The notes: generated by a model from the sequence alone, not told the origin. Numbered from the stretch's first letter, positions 47,802-57,687 are shown. The stretch: 64,000 bases of DNA from Consotaella salsifontis (GCF_900167365.1 NZ_FUXL01000010.1:105463-169462), one strand, 5' to 3'. Translations and numbers: made by a program.

Positions 47802-48728
47802 TTGAAGATCGACCGCAAGAACGACGTCTCGCTGCGCCTTCTCGAAATCTTCGGGACGATGATGCGCTGCCAGACGACCGTTCAGGCGGCCGAGGAACTC
47901 GGCATATCGCAACCGGCGGTCTCCACGGGCATTCGCCAGCTTGAGGCGCAGCTCGGCGTCACGCTGTTCCAGCGGGCCAATCGGCGGCTTCAGCCGACCG
48001 AGGAGGCGCGGGCGATCTTCATGGAGATCGAGCCGATCTTCACCCAGCTCCGCTCCTTCGAGTCGCGCGTTCGCGACGTGCGCAGCGGCAATGCCGGCCG
48101 GCTCCGGATCATGGCGACGCCGCCGCTCGGACACACGATCGTTCCCCTGGCTCTGAAGCGCTTTCTCTCCGAGCGCGGCGAACTCTCCGTCTTCTACGAC
48201 GTGCGCCGCCTCGACAGCGTCATCGAGGCGGTCGAGATGGGGACGGTCGACATCGGCCTGGCGCTCGGCCTCGAAGGCCATCCCGCCGTCAACGTCTCGG
48301 TGCTCGAACGCAGCGACATGGTGGCTCTCGTGGTTCGCGGCCATCCCCTGGAGAGCGAGGCGGTGATCACGCCGAAACTGGCCGCCGAGCACGGCCTGAT
48401 CGGGATCGAGCTCGGGTCGCGCCTCGGGCAGCAGCTGCAGCGTTCGTTCGAGAGCGCCGGGGTCGGCTACCATCCCAGGGTCGAGGTGCGCTACTGCCAC
48501 ACAGCCGCCGTTCTCGCCAGCACGGGGCTCGGCGTGGCGATCGTCGACCGTTTCACGGCCCGCTTCCTGTCGAGCTTTGCGGTGACGGTGCGGCCTTTCT
48601 CACCGACGACGCGCATTGCCTCGAGCCTTTTGACGCGCCTTTTATTTCCGCCGCCGCAACTGGCTGCTGACTTCGCCGAGGAGGTTCGCCGCGCCATCGT
48701 GCTGGCAACCCCGAGTTTTGCCGGCTAA
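47802..48728 (+). CDS. LysR-family transcriptional regulator
   Basis: About 308 residues: N-terminal LysR winged helix (SLRLLEIFGTMMRCQTTVQAAEELGISQPAVSTGIRQLEAQLG) and a periplasmic-binding-like effector domain. The best start is TTG 47802 (LKIDRKND), since the only upstream ATG (47760) overlaps the racemase gene; this is uncertain. Unusually for LysR, it is encoded downstream and co-directional, not divergent, so it may be made with the operon it controls. Confidence 0.88.
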   Translation: MKIDRKNDVSLRLLEIFGTMMRCQTTVQAAEELGISQPAVSTGIRQLEAQLGVTLFQRANRRLQPTEEARAIFMEIEPIFTQLRSFESRVRDVRSGNAGRLRIMATPPLGHTIVPLALKRFLSERGELSVFYDVRRLDSVIEAVEMGTVDIGLALGLEGHPAVNVSVLERSDMVALVVRGHPLESEAVITPKLAAEHGLIGIELGSRLGQQLQRSFESAGVGYHPRVEVRYCHTAAVLASTGLGVAIVDRFTARFLSSFAVTVRPFSPTTRIASSLLTRLLFPPPQLAADFAEEVRRAIVLATPSFAG

Positions 48729-48733
48729 TTCCG

Positions 48734-48756
48734 GCGCCATCGTCGGGCGATGGCGC
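48734..48756 (+). terminator. hairpin ending the hydantoin operon
   Basis: A perfect 9-bp stem, GCGCCATCG / CGATGGCGC, with a 5-base loop starts five bases after the LysR stop codon, in the convergent gap before the amino-sugar locus. It lacks a strong U-tract. Confidence 0.6.
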
Positions 48757-48968
48757 GCCGCCACTCTGGACGCCAGCCCGAGGCTTCCGGCGGCGGCTTC
48801 GCAAACTGCATCAACGCGTCTCGGATGTTGAAAGCGGGACGCGGGCCTCTGGATCCGATGGCGCGGCGGCAAGGTCATGGCGATGCTGGAACCGAACCTG
48901 CCGCCGTCCGCCTAGAACGCCGAAGAGCAGAGCCGCTTCCCCGCCCGTTCAGCGTACAAGCGCTGATA

Positions 48969-49970
48969 CTATGCGGATGCGGCCGCGATCTTGGTGTCCG
49001 ACATCCTGTAGCGGAACTTCACGTCCGTCAGATTAGCGGCGTCAGAAAGTTCAGCCGCGAAGAGTTGCGCGACGAATATCTTCAGTATTTCCTGTGCGAT
49101 CAGGTTGTCGAGCTTGGGTACGCTCACCGTGGTGAGAAGATCACCGTCGGACGCGTCCCGAGCTGTGGTGACGAGAAGAGCCGGGCAACCGATCGCTTCC
49201 ACCTGACGGGCAAGCTCCACCTCACGGCCATCGCCGAAGATCACGACTCCCGTCGAGGCATCCATCGCTTCGAGCGGTCCGTGGAGATAATGGCGGGTGT
49301 CATAGGCCGAGGCGGGAATGCGGGAAGCCTCCCGGATGAGCAGAGAGGCCCCGTCGGCAGTACCGAGAGAGGCACCCAAGCCGACACAATCGATCGCGCG
49401 CCGCGACGGAAAAAGCTCGCCCAGGCGCTTCATTTTCTGGCTGGCATGGTCGATCACCTCTGCCGCCTGGGCCGGAATGTCGGCAAAGCTGTCTTGCGTG
49501 CCGCCGAGAAGCTTTTCGAAGACCATGCCCATCGCAAGAAGAGTTGCCGTGTAGCCGGTGCTCGATGGCGTCGCATCCGATCCCTGCTTCAGCGTGACGT
49601 GGATATCCGACGCCTGGGCAAGCGGGCTCGCGCCGTCCTTGCTGATGCCGATGCGCTTGGCTGTGGGCAGCTTCTGGTGGGCGAGAACCGTTTCCACGCT
49701 GCGCCCTCCCGCGGAAAGGCCAACCAACGTGTCGACAAGATCATGACCATAGGCCATGTCGCAAGCGCGGATGGCAAAGGCGCGGCGGCCGCGAGCCTGC
49801 AACTCACCCGCCCCGACGACGGCCGCGGCGAAGCTCGCGCCAATCCCCGTGATGCCGATCACCGGGCGGTCGAACGGGGAAAGATCAAGCGTTGCGAGTT
49901 GATCGCGCACAGCAGCATGGGTGTCTGCCAAGGCTTCGGGTTGGCGAGCGATGGTCGAACGATAGCTCAT
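48969..49970 (-). CDS. SIS-domain sugar isomerase/deaminase (GlmS C-terminal-like, AgaS/NagB-II type)
   Basis: A 333-residue protein with two sugar isomerase (SIS) modules, as in the isomerase half of GlmS: GITGIGASFAAAVVGAGELQARG, GLSAGGRSVETV, then IDCVGLGASLGTADGASLL and YDTRHYLHGPLEAMD. It lacks the GlmS glutaminase domain. Next to a BadF-type kinase and a sugar ABC transporter it probably isomerises or deaminates an amino-sugar phosphate. The start is MSYRSTIA at 49970, after AGGAGAAG. The frame extends upstream to 50498 only through the kinase gene. Confidence 0.85.
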   Translation of the reverse strand: MSYRSTIARQPEALADTHAAVRDQLATLDLSPFDRPVIGITGIGASFAAAVVGAGELQARGRRAFAIRACDMAYGHDLVDTLVGLSAGGRSVETVLAHQKLPTAKRIGISKDGASPLAQASDIHVTLKQGSDATPSSTGYTATLLAMGMVFEKLLGGTQDSFADIPAQAAEVIDHASQKMKRLGELFPSRRAIDCVGLGASLGTADGASLLIREASRIPASAYDTRHYLHGPLEAMDASTGVVIFGDGREVELARQVEAIGCPALLVTTARDASDGDLLTTVSVPKLDNLIAQEILKIFVAQLFAAELSDAANLTDVKFRYRMSDTKIAAASA

Positions 49971-49983
49971 GGGGCTTCTCCTG

Positions 49984-50955
49984 TTACTGAAGTTTGGCGG
50001 CGGTGCGTGAGGGGCCCGCGTTTCGAGAGCGCGCAAGGCTGACGGCAAGCCGGCATGCACCCTCGACGGGTTTCTCCGTGAAGAGGTGCGGCGTGATGCG
50101 GCCGGAGGCCGCGCCAGCCAGCGCTTCGCAAAAGGCCCGCCACAGAAGCGGCTGTGCCACGATGACACTGCCGCCCGCGACGACATGCGCTGTGGGTGCG
50201 CCGCGTTCGACGAGATGAAGGACGAGCCGAGCCAATGCCTCCCCCCCCTCACGGATGGTAGCAAGCGCCAAGGCCGACCCCTTTTCGGCAGCCGCAAAAA
50301 CAGCGGGCGCGTGGGCGCCAATGGCCGCCGCATTGCCAAGTGTTCCCAGGGCGCTGCCGAGTCTGGGAAGAGCGGAGAGCGAAAGGGACGCCGAGAGCGC
50401 GCGAAGCAACGGCTCGTCCGGCGCGCCGCCCGCATCGAGATGGTGTGCGGCCTTTCGGGCAGATTCGCGCACGAGGCCCGCCGCGCTGCCATCGTCACCG
50501 ATCAGCCAGCCCCAGCCGCCTGCCGTCATCATGCCCTGGTCCGTAGACCGGCAAACAGCGATGGACCCCGTGCCCGCCACAAGGCCGATCGCTCCGGGAA
50601 GGTCGAGCGCCCAAGGCATCAATTCGGCATCGTTCACGACAACCGCGGGAACATCGCAGCGAGCGGCGATGGCCGCGGTGAAGGAATCGCACTCCGGAAC
50701 ATCGTCGCAGCCGTGAGCGCCGATGCCGATCGCCGCGAGCGGATGGCCTGCCGTGAGCCGGAAGACCAGTTCGAGAAGCCGGTCGGCGTCCTCTTGCCAG
50801 TCGCGGCTGCGCCACTCGCTGCTCGGCAGCACAAGGTTCTTACCGGCATCGATGCGGCCTTCGCCGTCGCGAAAAGCGCGCAGATGGGTCTTCGTTCCGC
50901 CGATGTCGATCCCGACAACCAGCGGAGCGGCATTCGTCGCTGACGGGGGCTTCAT
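49984..50955 (-). CDS. BadF/BadG/BcrA-type ATPase, probable N-acetylglucosamine kinase
   Basis: A 323-residue ASKHA-fold kinase: phosphate-1 loop [14 protein letters not shown], phosphate-2 motif [11 protein letters not shown] followed by [14 protein letters not shown], and the late [10 protein letters not shown] loop. This pattern matches eukaryotic-like N-acetylglucosamine kinases and bacterial amino-sugar kinases. It lies 13 bases upstream of the SIS gene and overlaps the ABC ATPase by four bases. The N-acetyl versus free sugar preference cannot be seen, and no deacetylase gene is nearby. Confidence 0.82.
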   Translation of the reverse strand: MKPPSATNAAPLVVGIDIGGTKTHLRAFRDGEGRIDAGKNLVLPSSEWRSRDWQEDADRLLELVFRLTAGHPLAAIGIGAHGCDDVPECDSFTAAIAARCDVPAVVVNDAELMPWALDLPGAIGLVAGTGSIAVCRSTDQGMMTAGGWGWLIGDDGSAAGLVRESARKAAHHLDAGGAPDEPLLRALSASLSLSALPRLGSALGTLGNAAAIGAHAPAVFAAAEKGSALALATIREGGEALARLVLHLVERGAPTAHVVAGGSVIVAQPLLWRAFCEALAGAASGRITPHLFTEKPVEGACRLAVSLARSRNAGPSRTAAKLQ

Positions 50956-52070
50956 TTCGTTCGCGCGCTCCGGTTGCGCAGGCGAAGCCCGCCGGCGTCG
51001 AACAAAAGCGCCCGTTCCGGCGACGCGAAGAAGCGCACCGTCGTTCCAGGCGACGCCTCTCCCCGCGCCGCCCTCAGGCAGACGGCCGTGCCGTCGGTGA
51101 GTGTGAGATGCACATGGGATTCCGCACCGAGATCCTCGACATAGGCGACCTTCCCCTCGCCCACGAGCGCCTCGCTGCTTTCCGTCGGGAGGAGCGGACG
51201 AAGCGAAACGTGCTCCGGCCGCAAACCGATCTCGACCGATGTACCGACAGCCAGCTCCCCGGCAAAGGGCAGCGAAAGGCGAGCCGAGCCGCCAATCCCC
51301 TCCAGCAGGATTCGTCCCATATCCGAGCCGACGACGCGCGCCGGCAGAAAGTTCATCTTCGGCGATCCCACGAAGCCCGCGACGAAGCGGTTGTCGGGAT
51401 CATCATAGAGCGTCAGCGGCCTGCCGGCCTGTTGCACCCGGCCGCCGTTCATCACCACCATTTTGTCGGCCAGGGTCATGGCCTCCACCTGGTCGTGCGT
51501 GACGTAGATCATCGTGGTGCCGAGCCTGCGATGCAGATCCATCAGTTCGGCGCGCATCTGAACGCGAAGCTCGGCGTCGAGGTTCGAAAGCGGCTCGTCG
51601 AACAGGAAAACCCGTGGGTCCCGCACGATGGCTCGGCCGATCGCAACACGCTGCTTCTGCCCCCCGGAAAGCTGACCGGGCCTTCGTTCGAGCAGCTTTT
51701 CGAGCTGCAAAATCCCCGCGCCTTGGGCGACCTGGGAGGCGATGTATTCCTTGGGCTTTCGCGCCATGCGCAATCCGAAGGAGATGTTTTCGAAGACTGT
51801 CATGTGCGGATAGAGCGCATACGACTGGAAGACCATCGCCGTCCCACGCTTGGCGGGATCGACATCGTTCATCACCGCACCCTCGATAGAAATGGTGCCG
51901 GAGGTGATGGTCTCCAGCCCGGTGATCATCCGCAGCAACGTGGACTTTCCGCAGCCGGAAGGGCCGACGAAAACGACGAATTCGCCGCGCTCGATGGTGA
52001 GATTGACGTCCTCGAGCACCTTGTGCCTGCCGTAGGACTTGGTCGCCGACGATATTTCAAGAAAAGACAT
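50952..52070 (-). CDS. CUT1-type sugar ABC transporter ATP-binding protein (UgpC/MsmK family)
   Basis: A 372-residue ATPase: Walker [15 protein letters not shown], signature [15 protein letters not shown], Walker [17 protein letters not shown], and a C-terminal TOBE/OB regulatory domain (about 245-370) with GLRPEHV. Start ATG 52070 (MSFLEI); an alternative ATG at 52088 would overlap the permease stop. Such ATPases energise uptake of di- or monosaccharides and glycerol phosphates. Confidence 0.92.
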   Translation of the reverse strand: MSFLEISSATKSYGRHKVLEDVNLTIERGEFVVFVGPSGCGKSTLLRMITGLETITSGTISIEGAVMNDVDPAKRGTAMVFQSYALYPHMTVFENISFGLRMARKPKEYIASQVAQGAGILQLEKLLERRPGQLSGGQKQRVAIGRAIVRDPRVFLFDEPLSNLDAELRVQMRAELMDLHRRLGTTMIYVTHDQVEAMTLADKMVVMNGGRVQQAGRPLTLYDDPDNRFVAGFVGSPKMNFLPARVVGSDMGRILLEGIGGSARLSLPFAGELAVGTSVEIGLRPEHVSLRPLLPTESSEALVGEGKVAYVEDLGAESHVHLTLTDGTAVCLRAARGEASPGTTVRFFASPERALLFDAGGLRLRNRSARTK

Positions 52071-52087
52071 TTTGTTTCGAACTCCCA

Positions 52088-52939
52088 TCAGCCCTTGGTG
52101 CCCGACATCGCGATGCCTTCGACAATCTTGCGCTGGAAGATCAGAAAGAAGAGCAAGGGAGGAACCGCCGCCAACAGATTGGCGGTCATCACCACATCGA
52201 CTGTCTGGTGCGAAAGCGGGGCGTTGAAGAGGCCCACGACCTGACCGACGGTGTACATCTCCGGGCGTGTGCCGACGATGAGCGGCCACATGTAGTTCCC
52301 CCATGTGCGCATGAAAGTCAGGATCGCGAGCGTGACCATGGCGTTGCGCGACAGGGGCAAGGCGATGTGCCAGTAGATCTCGAAGTGGCCCGCGCCATCG
52401 AGGCGGGCAGCCTCGATCATGTCCCTAGGAATGGCTCTCATGAACTGCATCAGCATGAACAGGCCGAACGCGGAGGCGATGCCGGGCACGACAAGCCCCT
52501 GCATGGTGTTGAGCCAGCCGAGCTCCGAGGTCAGAAGGTAGGTGGGAATGATCGTGACGGCCGTCGGCACCATCAGCGACAGCATGACGATGGCGATGGT
52601 GATTTTCTTGCCTGGAAAATCGAAGAGCGAGAATTCGAAGGCAGCCAGCGAACTGACGGCCAGAACGCCGAAAATCGTGAGGATCGAGTAGATCAACGAG
52701 ACTACATACGCGCGGAAATATTCGGTTTCGGCGAAGATCATCGCGATCTTGTCGATACCCGCCGCAACCGAAGTGGGCCAAAGACGCGGATTGATCGACA
52801 CGGGTTCTCCAGGCAGGGAGAAGACGACGTTGACCATCCACCAAAGGGGAAAGATGGCGATGACGGCGACGGCGATGGCCACGACCCACTTGAGGACGGT
52901 CCAGACGTCAGGCCGGCGCGCCAAACGGATCACGGTCAT
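52088..52939 (-). CDS. CUT1 sugar ABC transporter permease (MalG/UgpE family)
   Basis: A 283-residue inner-membrane protein with six helices and the EAA loop [28 protein letters not shown]. It overlaps the upstream permease gene by four bases. The N-terminus has a typical MalG-like first helix after a short cytoplasmic segment. Confidence 0.92.
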   Translation of the reverse strand: MTVIRLARRPDVWTVLKWVVAIAVAVIAIFPLWWMVNVVFSLPGEPVSINPRLWPTSVAAGIDKIAMIFAETEYFRAYVVSLIYSILTIFGVLAVSSLAAFEFSLFDFPGKKITIAIVMLSLMVPTAVTIIPTYLLTSELGWLNTMQGLVVPGIASAFGLFMLMQFMRAIPRDMIEAARLDGAGHFEIYWHIALPLSRNAMVTLAILTFMRTWGNYMWPLIVGTRPEMYTVGQVVGLFNAPLSHQTVDVVMTANLLAAVPPLLFFLIFQRKIVEGIAMSGTKG

Positions 52940-53826
52940 TTCGTCTCCTTGCGGTTGCCCAGCAGGTACATGACAGCAGTGACTGCAACGATGGCGGTCG
53001 TCAGAATGAAACCGTAGGCAGAGGCAAGACCAAACTTCAGTTCACCGAAAGCTTGCCCCATCATGTCCATGACCGGGAAAAGCAACGCGCCGCGGCGCCC
53101 GCCATATTCGGTGAAGGAGGAGCCGGTCAGCAGCCATGGCTTGTCGAAAACCTGCATGGCCGAGATCACGCTGTAGGTGACGACGAAGAACATCACCGGC
53201 CCTAGCATCGGCAGGGTGATATGGATGATCTGTTGCCACTTGTTCGCTCCATCGAGGCGCGCCGCCTCGTAGAGCTCGGTAGGGATGTTCTTCAGCCCGG
53301 CAAGTAGAATCACCATATTGAAGCCCGCCGAGACCCACACGTCGACGGCGATCAACGCATACATCATCGTGCCGGTATCATTGAGAAAATTGACCGCCGG
53401 GATGCCGAACCAGCCGAGAATCATGTTGAGCAGGCCGAAATTCGGCGCGTAGATCCACCGCCAGATCGTCGCCGCCAGGAACGCCGGCAGCACGACCGGA
53501 AGAAAATAGGCATTTCGGAAGAAGTTCGCCCAGCGGCCGGTAAAACTGTCCACGAGCAACGCCAAGCCAAGCGCCGCGAAGATGCCGATCGGAACGGTAA
53601 TCAACAGGTACACGCAGAGATTGGTCATCGCTCGGGAGAAATCCCGCGAGGAGATGAGCCAGCGGTAGTTGGAAAGTCCAACGAATGTCGGCTCTCGCAC
53701 ACCATTCCAATCATGGAAGCTGTAAAAGAGACCGCTTATGATCGGGTATAGGAAGAAAACCACGAACAGGAGCATGAACGGGGTTATCATCAAGTAATGC
53801 GGGAGATATTTACGAAACGACGACAT
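52936..53826 (-). CDS. CUT1 sugar ABC transporter permease (MalF/UgpA family)
   Basis: A 296-residue permease with the EAA loop [31 protein letters not shown] and six helices. I chose ATG 53826 (MSSFRKY) after ATCGGTGATC; the frame is open to 53856. It follows the binding-protein gene across an 83-base gap containing a hairpin. Confidence 0.9.
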   Translation of the reverse strand: MSSFRKYLPHYLMITPFMLLFVVFFLYPIISGLFYSFHDWNGVREPTFVGLSNYRWLISSRDFSRAMTNLCVYLLITVPIGIFAALGLALLVDSFTGRWANFFRNAYFLPVVLPAFLAATIWRWIYAPNFGLLNMILGWFGIPAVNFLNDTGTMMYALIAVDVWVSAGFNMVILLAGLKNIPTELYEAARLDGANKWQQIIHITLPMLGPVMFFVVTYSVISAMQVFDKPWLLTGSSFTEYGGRRGALLFPVMDMMGQAFGELKFGLASAYGFILTTAIVAVTAVMYLLGNRKETK

Positions 53827-53840
53827 GATGATCACCGATT

Positions 53841-53872
53841 GAAACGCGACCGGCACAGCCGGCCGCGCTTTC
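53841..53872. promoter_or_regulatory. intercistronic hairpin between sugar-binding protein and permease
   Basis: An inverted repeat pairs GAAA-CGCG-CCGGC with GCCGG-CGCG-TTTC around a three-base loop, with one mismatch and one bulge. It lies 37 bases past the binding-protein stop codon. Probable mRNA stabiliser or attenuator (inference). Confidence 0.5.
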
Positions 53873-53909
53873 GCCTGGGTTCAGTTCCGAGCTTTGCAAA
53901 GGATCAACG

Positions 53910-55175
53910 TTACTGAGCGAGGCAGGCGTTCAGCTCAGAGATCATCTCTTCCGCACCTTCCTCAGGCGAATAGTCGCCGTCCGCCGTCGCGGAGGTGTAA
54001 TCCACGACCGTGGAGAGATAGCAGTTCGGAACCGCTTTCACGAAGTAGGGTGGCAAGACGTCCATGGCGCCCTTGACCGCCTCCACCGAGGCGGCAACCA
54101 GCGGCAAGGCTGCCACTTCGGGATCGTTCATCGCGGCGGCATTTGAATTGTAGCGGGAAAGCAGCTTCGCCCAACGCACCATTTGCTCTTTTTCCGTGAT
54201 GAAAGAAGCAAACTCCCAGGAAATGTCAAAATTCTTTCCCGGTGCGACGCCGACAAACTCGTAATACTTGATTCCGCCATGCTTGCCGGCGGTGTCGCCC
54301 GGAATCAGGACATAGTCGTATTTCAAGCCACTATTCTTCGCGGCCTCGACGTAGGTCGGGTCCACCCACGGCCCAACCGTGTGGAACGCGAGCTGATTTG
54401 TGATGAACAGGTCTTTCGTCGCCTGATCGTTGCGGCTGGTGCCCGAGTTGAGATCGGCCATGGCGACGAATTTCTCAAGCACCTTGGCCATGATCTTGGG
54501 ATCGATGCGAGTCTTTCTGGCGTCCCAGTCGATGCTCCAGGTGCTGGCGTCTCCCGAGATGGCGTACATTTCGGCGATGGAGTTGAACACCAGCGATTGG
54601 TCCGGAATGGCATTCACACCCGCGGCCTTGACCTTCTTCATCTGGTCGAGCCACTCGTCCCAGGTCGTGAGCGGCTTCGACGGGTCGATGCCAGCTTTCT
54701 CAAGCACCGTGAGGTTGCGGAACAGCAGAGAGCCGTAGCCCGTATAAGGCAGGCAGTACAGTTTGCCTTCCTCGGGCATACAGTTCTTGATCTCGTTTTT
54801 GTCGAACTGTGCCCGGTACTCCTCGGGCATGGCCATCCATTTGTCGTAGAGATTGGCGAGGACGCCGGCTTCAGCCAGTTGCGCGCCGACGCGAATGCCA
54901 TTCATGAAGACATCAGGGAGGTTGCCGCTTGCCGCGCCTGCCACCTGTCCGGCGGTCAGATCGTCATCCCCCTTGCCGACGATCTCGATTTTGACGCCCG
55001 GATGCTTGTCCGTGAACTCCTTGATGAAGGTTTCCTGAAGCGCCAGTGCATCGCCCTGGGCGAAATCAGAGAAGACCCAGTATTCGAGCGTGACATCGTC
55101 TGCCATCGCAGTGCTGCAAGCGAAGATCGCCATCAAGGATGCGATGCCGCCGGTGATCATGTTGAGCTTTGCCAT
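53910..55175 (-). CDS. CUT1 sugar ABC transporter substrate-binding protein
   Basis: A 421-residue periplasmic receptor of family SBP_bac_1. The signal peptide is cleaved near STAMA/DDV and the mature protein begins VTLEYWVFSDFAQGDA. It includes FTDKHPGVKIEIVGKGDDD and a GPWVDPTYVEAAK hinge region. ATG 55175 follows a strong GGAGGAGGA. Together with the SIS and kinase genes it suggests uptake of an amino sugar or small glycoside. Confidence 0.92.
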   Translation of the reverse strand: MAKLNMITGGIASLMAIFACSTAMADDVTLEYWVFSDFAQGDALALQETFIKEFTDKHPGVKIEIVGKGDDDLTAGQVAGAASGNLPDVFMNGIRVGAQLAEAGVLANLYDKWMAMPEEYRAQFDKNEIKNCMPEEGKLYCLPYTGYGSLLFRNLTVLEKAGIDPSKPLTTWDEWLDQMKKVKAAGVNAIPDQSLVFNSIAEMYAISGDASTWSIDWDARKTRIDPKIMAKVLEKFVAMADLNSGTSRNDQATKDLFITNQLAFHTVGPWVDPTYVEAAKNSGLKYDYVLIPGDTAGKHGGIKYYEFVGVAPGKNFDISWEFASFITEKEQMVRWAKLLSRYNSNAAAMNDPEVAALPLVAASVEAVKGAMDVLPPYFVKAVPNCYLSTVVDYTSATADGDYSPEEGAEEMISELNACLAQ

Positions 55176-55225
55176 TTTCCTCCTCCTATCGAAACTGGCG
55201 CAGACAGCCTTGTCAGGCAGCCCTA

Positions 55226-55243
55226 TTAAGTTAGGCCACTTAA
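55226..55243. promoter_or_regulatory. candidate ROK-regulator operator upstream of the sugar ABC operon
   Basis: An 18-base inverted repeat, TTAAGT-N6-ACTTAA, sits 50 bases upstream of the binding-protein start, in the gap after the ROK gene. It is AT-rich and stands out from the GC-rich background. Symmetry and place suit a repressor site; ROK repressors of the NagC type use similar AT-rich palindromes. Confidence 0.55.
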
Positions 55244-55332
55244 CAAATAAATGAAGATGGACAAATGTCAACGCGGTCGATCGCGATGCAATCGCGAGAC
55301 GATCCGATCCCAGAATGCGCTGTGGTTCGCGT

Positions 55333-56499
55333 TTAGCGTTCGGCGCCAATCAGCCGCGAGAGCACGCGGGCGATGGTCAGCTTCTCGATGCCGAGGATCG
55401 TTGCGTCCCCGCCAAGGGCCGTCGTTTGGAGTTCGACAGGGAACGTCAGCCGGCCGACAACCTCGCGCAGCTTTGGCAGGAGCAGCGCCGAAGCCCCAAC
55501 GCCCCCGCCCATGACCACGAGGCCGGGATCGAGGACGCTGACGCAGGTCGCGATCAAGGCGCCGATGTCTGCGGCATGACGTTCGACATGCTCGATCGCA
55601 GCGTGATTGCCTGCTTCGGCCGCGCCCAGAAGATCCACGGGTGTCTCGGGAGGCGGTCCGGCATGGACCGGCCAATCATCCCGAACCCGGGCGATCCAGG
55701 ATTCCGCGCCGAGGTAACGCTCCACCAATCCCGGCTCGGGCGCGAGCCCAGGCGCAAACGGGAAACTGAGATGTCCAATCTCGCCCGCGGTGCCATTGAA
55801 GCCGGAGACGAGATGGCCGCCGATCATCAGGCCCATGCCGATCTTCAGGCCGATCTGCACGTAGGCGAAGGTTGTCCGACCTTGGGCCGCGCCATAGTGC
55901 TGCTCAGCAACCGCGGCGCAATTCACGTTGTTTTCCAGCAGGACCTCGACCCCCTCCGGCGGTTCGAAGGCGCTAAAGATCATGCGCTGGCGCGAGTCTT
56001 CCACGCCGCTGTTGGGGCGAATGACGTGGGTGGGAAGCGCGATGCCCAGCGCCTGAAGCGGCCCCCAGGCCTCCCGAGTCTGCGCGAGTGCCGCATGGAC
56101 CTCCTCACTCACCGCGTGGCTGATCGCCTCGTTCAAGACGAACTGACTGCCCGGCAGACGGCCGATCCTGCTATAGAGAAGGCGGCGATCAAGGGTTGAA
56201 ACCCGAACTCTCACATGGGTCGAGCCGGCGTCGACCGCCAGCACATGCCCGGTGTTGCGACCCACCTGATATTGTACCGCACTGCGACCCAACGCGCCTT
56301 GGACCGCGCCGACTTCCATCGCGTAGCCCGCGCGCTCAAGCTCGGCGATCGCCGCGGACATCGTCGGCCGCGAAAGACCAAGTTCGGAACCGATTTGCGG
56401 GCGCGTCGATGGTCCGTGCCCGACCAGCCGACGAAGGACGGCCTTAGCGCTCGAGGTCAGCGACTGTGAATTCGGCGGTTGGCGGTTTGACACGTCCAT
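55333..56499 (-). CDS. ROK-family transcriptional repressor (NagC/XylR type)
   Basis: A 388-residue protein: N-terminal winged helix (about 15-65, LVGHGPSTRPQIGSELGLSRPTMSAAIAELERAGY) and a C-terminal ROK sugar-kinase-like domain. In the latter the ATP loop is altered (VDAGSTHVRVR). GHLSF remains, but the Cys-rich zinc motif (CxCGxxGCxE) expected after it is missing (FAPGLAPEPGLVERYLG). It therefore likely works as a sugar sensor, not a kinase. It lies upstream of and co-directional with the sugar ABC operon. Confidence 0.88.
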   Translation of the reverse strand: MDVSNRQPPNSQSLTSSAKAVLRRLVGHGPSTRPQIGSELGLSRPTMSAAIAELERAGYAMEVGAVQGALGRSAVQYQVGRNTGHVLAVDAGSTHVRVRVSTLDRRLLYSRIGRLPGSQFVLNEAISHAVSEEVHAALAQTREAWGPLQALGIALPTHVIRPNSGVEDSRQRMIFSAFEPPEGVEVLLENNVNCAAVAEQHYGAAQGRTTFAYVQIGLKIGMGLMIGGHLVSGFNGTAGEIGHLSFPFAPGLAPEPGLVERYLGAESWIARVRDDWPVHAGPPPETPVDLLGAAEAGNHAAIEHVERHAADIGALIATCVSVLDPGLVVMGGGVGASALLLPKLREVVGRLTFPVELQTTALGGDATILGIEKLTIARVLSRLIGAER

Positions 56500-56510
56500 G
56501 CTCGGATCTA

Positions 56511-56531
56511 TTGCATCAGGCCCTAACGCAA
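56511..56531. promoter_or_regulatory. imperfect palindrome at the ROK promoter
   Basis: TTGC at 56511 and GCAA at 56531 bracket an AGG...CCT symmetric core, 12 bases upstream of the ROK start codon. The core shares GTTAGG(G)CC with the palindrome at 55226-55243. It could be an autoregulatory site; weak evidence. Confidence 0.3.
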
Positions 56532-56703
56532 CAGCCGATTACGGAGTTCGGTGACAGTACGACGTGCGCTCAGATCATTGGAGTTGCATGCCATATCACC
56601 CGACGTCGCGCCATGCCTAGAGCGCCTTCGCCACGGACGCTCGTCCCCGCGAAGGCCATGCGGCACGACATGCAAATCGCTGATCTCATCTGCATCAAGA
56701 GTC

Positions 56704-57687
56704 CTATCGGCTCACTCGCAGGCGGTCGATGGTCACGGCGAGGACGATCACGACGCCCTTGATGATGAACTGCCAAATGTCGGAAACCCCCATCAGGATC
56801 AGGCCGTTCGAAAGAACGGCGATGATCAGCGCACCAACGAGTGTTCCCCAGATGGAGCCGATGCCGCCGACGAAGCTTGTTCCACCCAGGATCACCGCGG
56901 CGATGGCATCGAGCTCGTAGGACTGCCCCAACTGGAGACCATTGGCGGCGTAAAGGCGCGCCGCTGCCATGACGCCACCGAGGCCGGACAGCAGCCCCGA
57001 CATCGCATAGACGAACACCAGCACCCATGGCACCTTGATCCCCGCGAGCCGCGCGGCGTCTTCATTGCCTCCAACCGCATAGATCCACGTCCCCAGCACG
57101 GTGCGCCGCAGGATCACCCAGGATGCGATCACCGTCGCCAGTGCGATGATCACCAACCAGGGCACGCCGAAGAAGCTGCCATTGCCGATGAAATCGAAGG
57201 GCAGCGACGGATTGAAGATAGTGGTGTCTCCCGCTGCGAGCCGGGCGGCGCCGCGCACGGCCGTCAACGTTCCCAGGGTGACGATGAAGGGTGGCAGACG
57301 AACGAGCGAGACAAGCACGCCGTTGACGAGGCCGCAAACGAGACCAATGAGCACGCCGGCGGGAATGCCGAGCAGGCCCCAATCCGGCAGGGTGGAGGTC
57401 GTCACGGCAACGACGGCCGAGAGCGCCAGGATCGAGCCGACGGAAAGATCGATGCCGCTGGTGAGGATGACGAATGTCATTCCCGCCGCGAGCACGGTGT
57501 TGATCGAGGCCTGCTGCAGCACGATGGAAAGGTTTCCGACGGCGATGAAGCGGCCCGTCATGAGCTCAAAGCCAACGCAGATGAGGATCAGCACCGGGAG
57601 CATTCCCGACAGCCGGACCAGCGTGCGCATGCGTTTTGAACCACTCATGAGCCTTCCGGCTCCGACATTGGCAGTCACTTGCTTCAC
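56704..57687 (-). CDS. CUT2 sugar ABC transporter permease (RbsC family)
   Basis: A 327-residue permease of the ribose/xylose type, with nine to ten helices and the family segments VILTSGIDLSVGSILALSAVV, GALIIAVLSNGLILMGVSDIWQFIIKG and GTLVG. The best start is GTG 57687, overlapping the ATPase stop by four bases; ATG starts further in (57648) are possible. It works with the RbsA-type ATPase. Confidence 0.9.
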   Translation of the reverse strand: MKQVTANVGAGRLMSGSKRMRTLVRLSGMLPVLILICVGFELMTGRFIAVGNLSIVLQQASINTVLAAGMTFVILTSGIDLSVGSILALSAVVAVTTSTLPDWGLLGIPAGVLIGLVCGLVNGVLVSLVRLPPFIVTLGTLTAVRGAARLAAGDTTIFNPSLPFDFIGNGSFFGVPWLVIIALATVIASWVILRRTVLGTWIYAVGGNEDAARLAGIKVPWVLVFVYAMSGLLSGLGGVMAAARLYAANGLQLGQSYELDAIAAVILGGTSFVGGIGSIWGTLVGALIIAVLSNGLILMGVSDIWQFIIKGVVIVLAVTIDRLRVSR

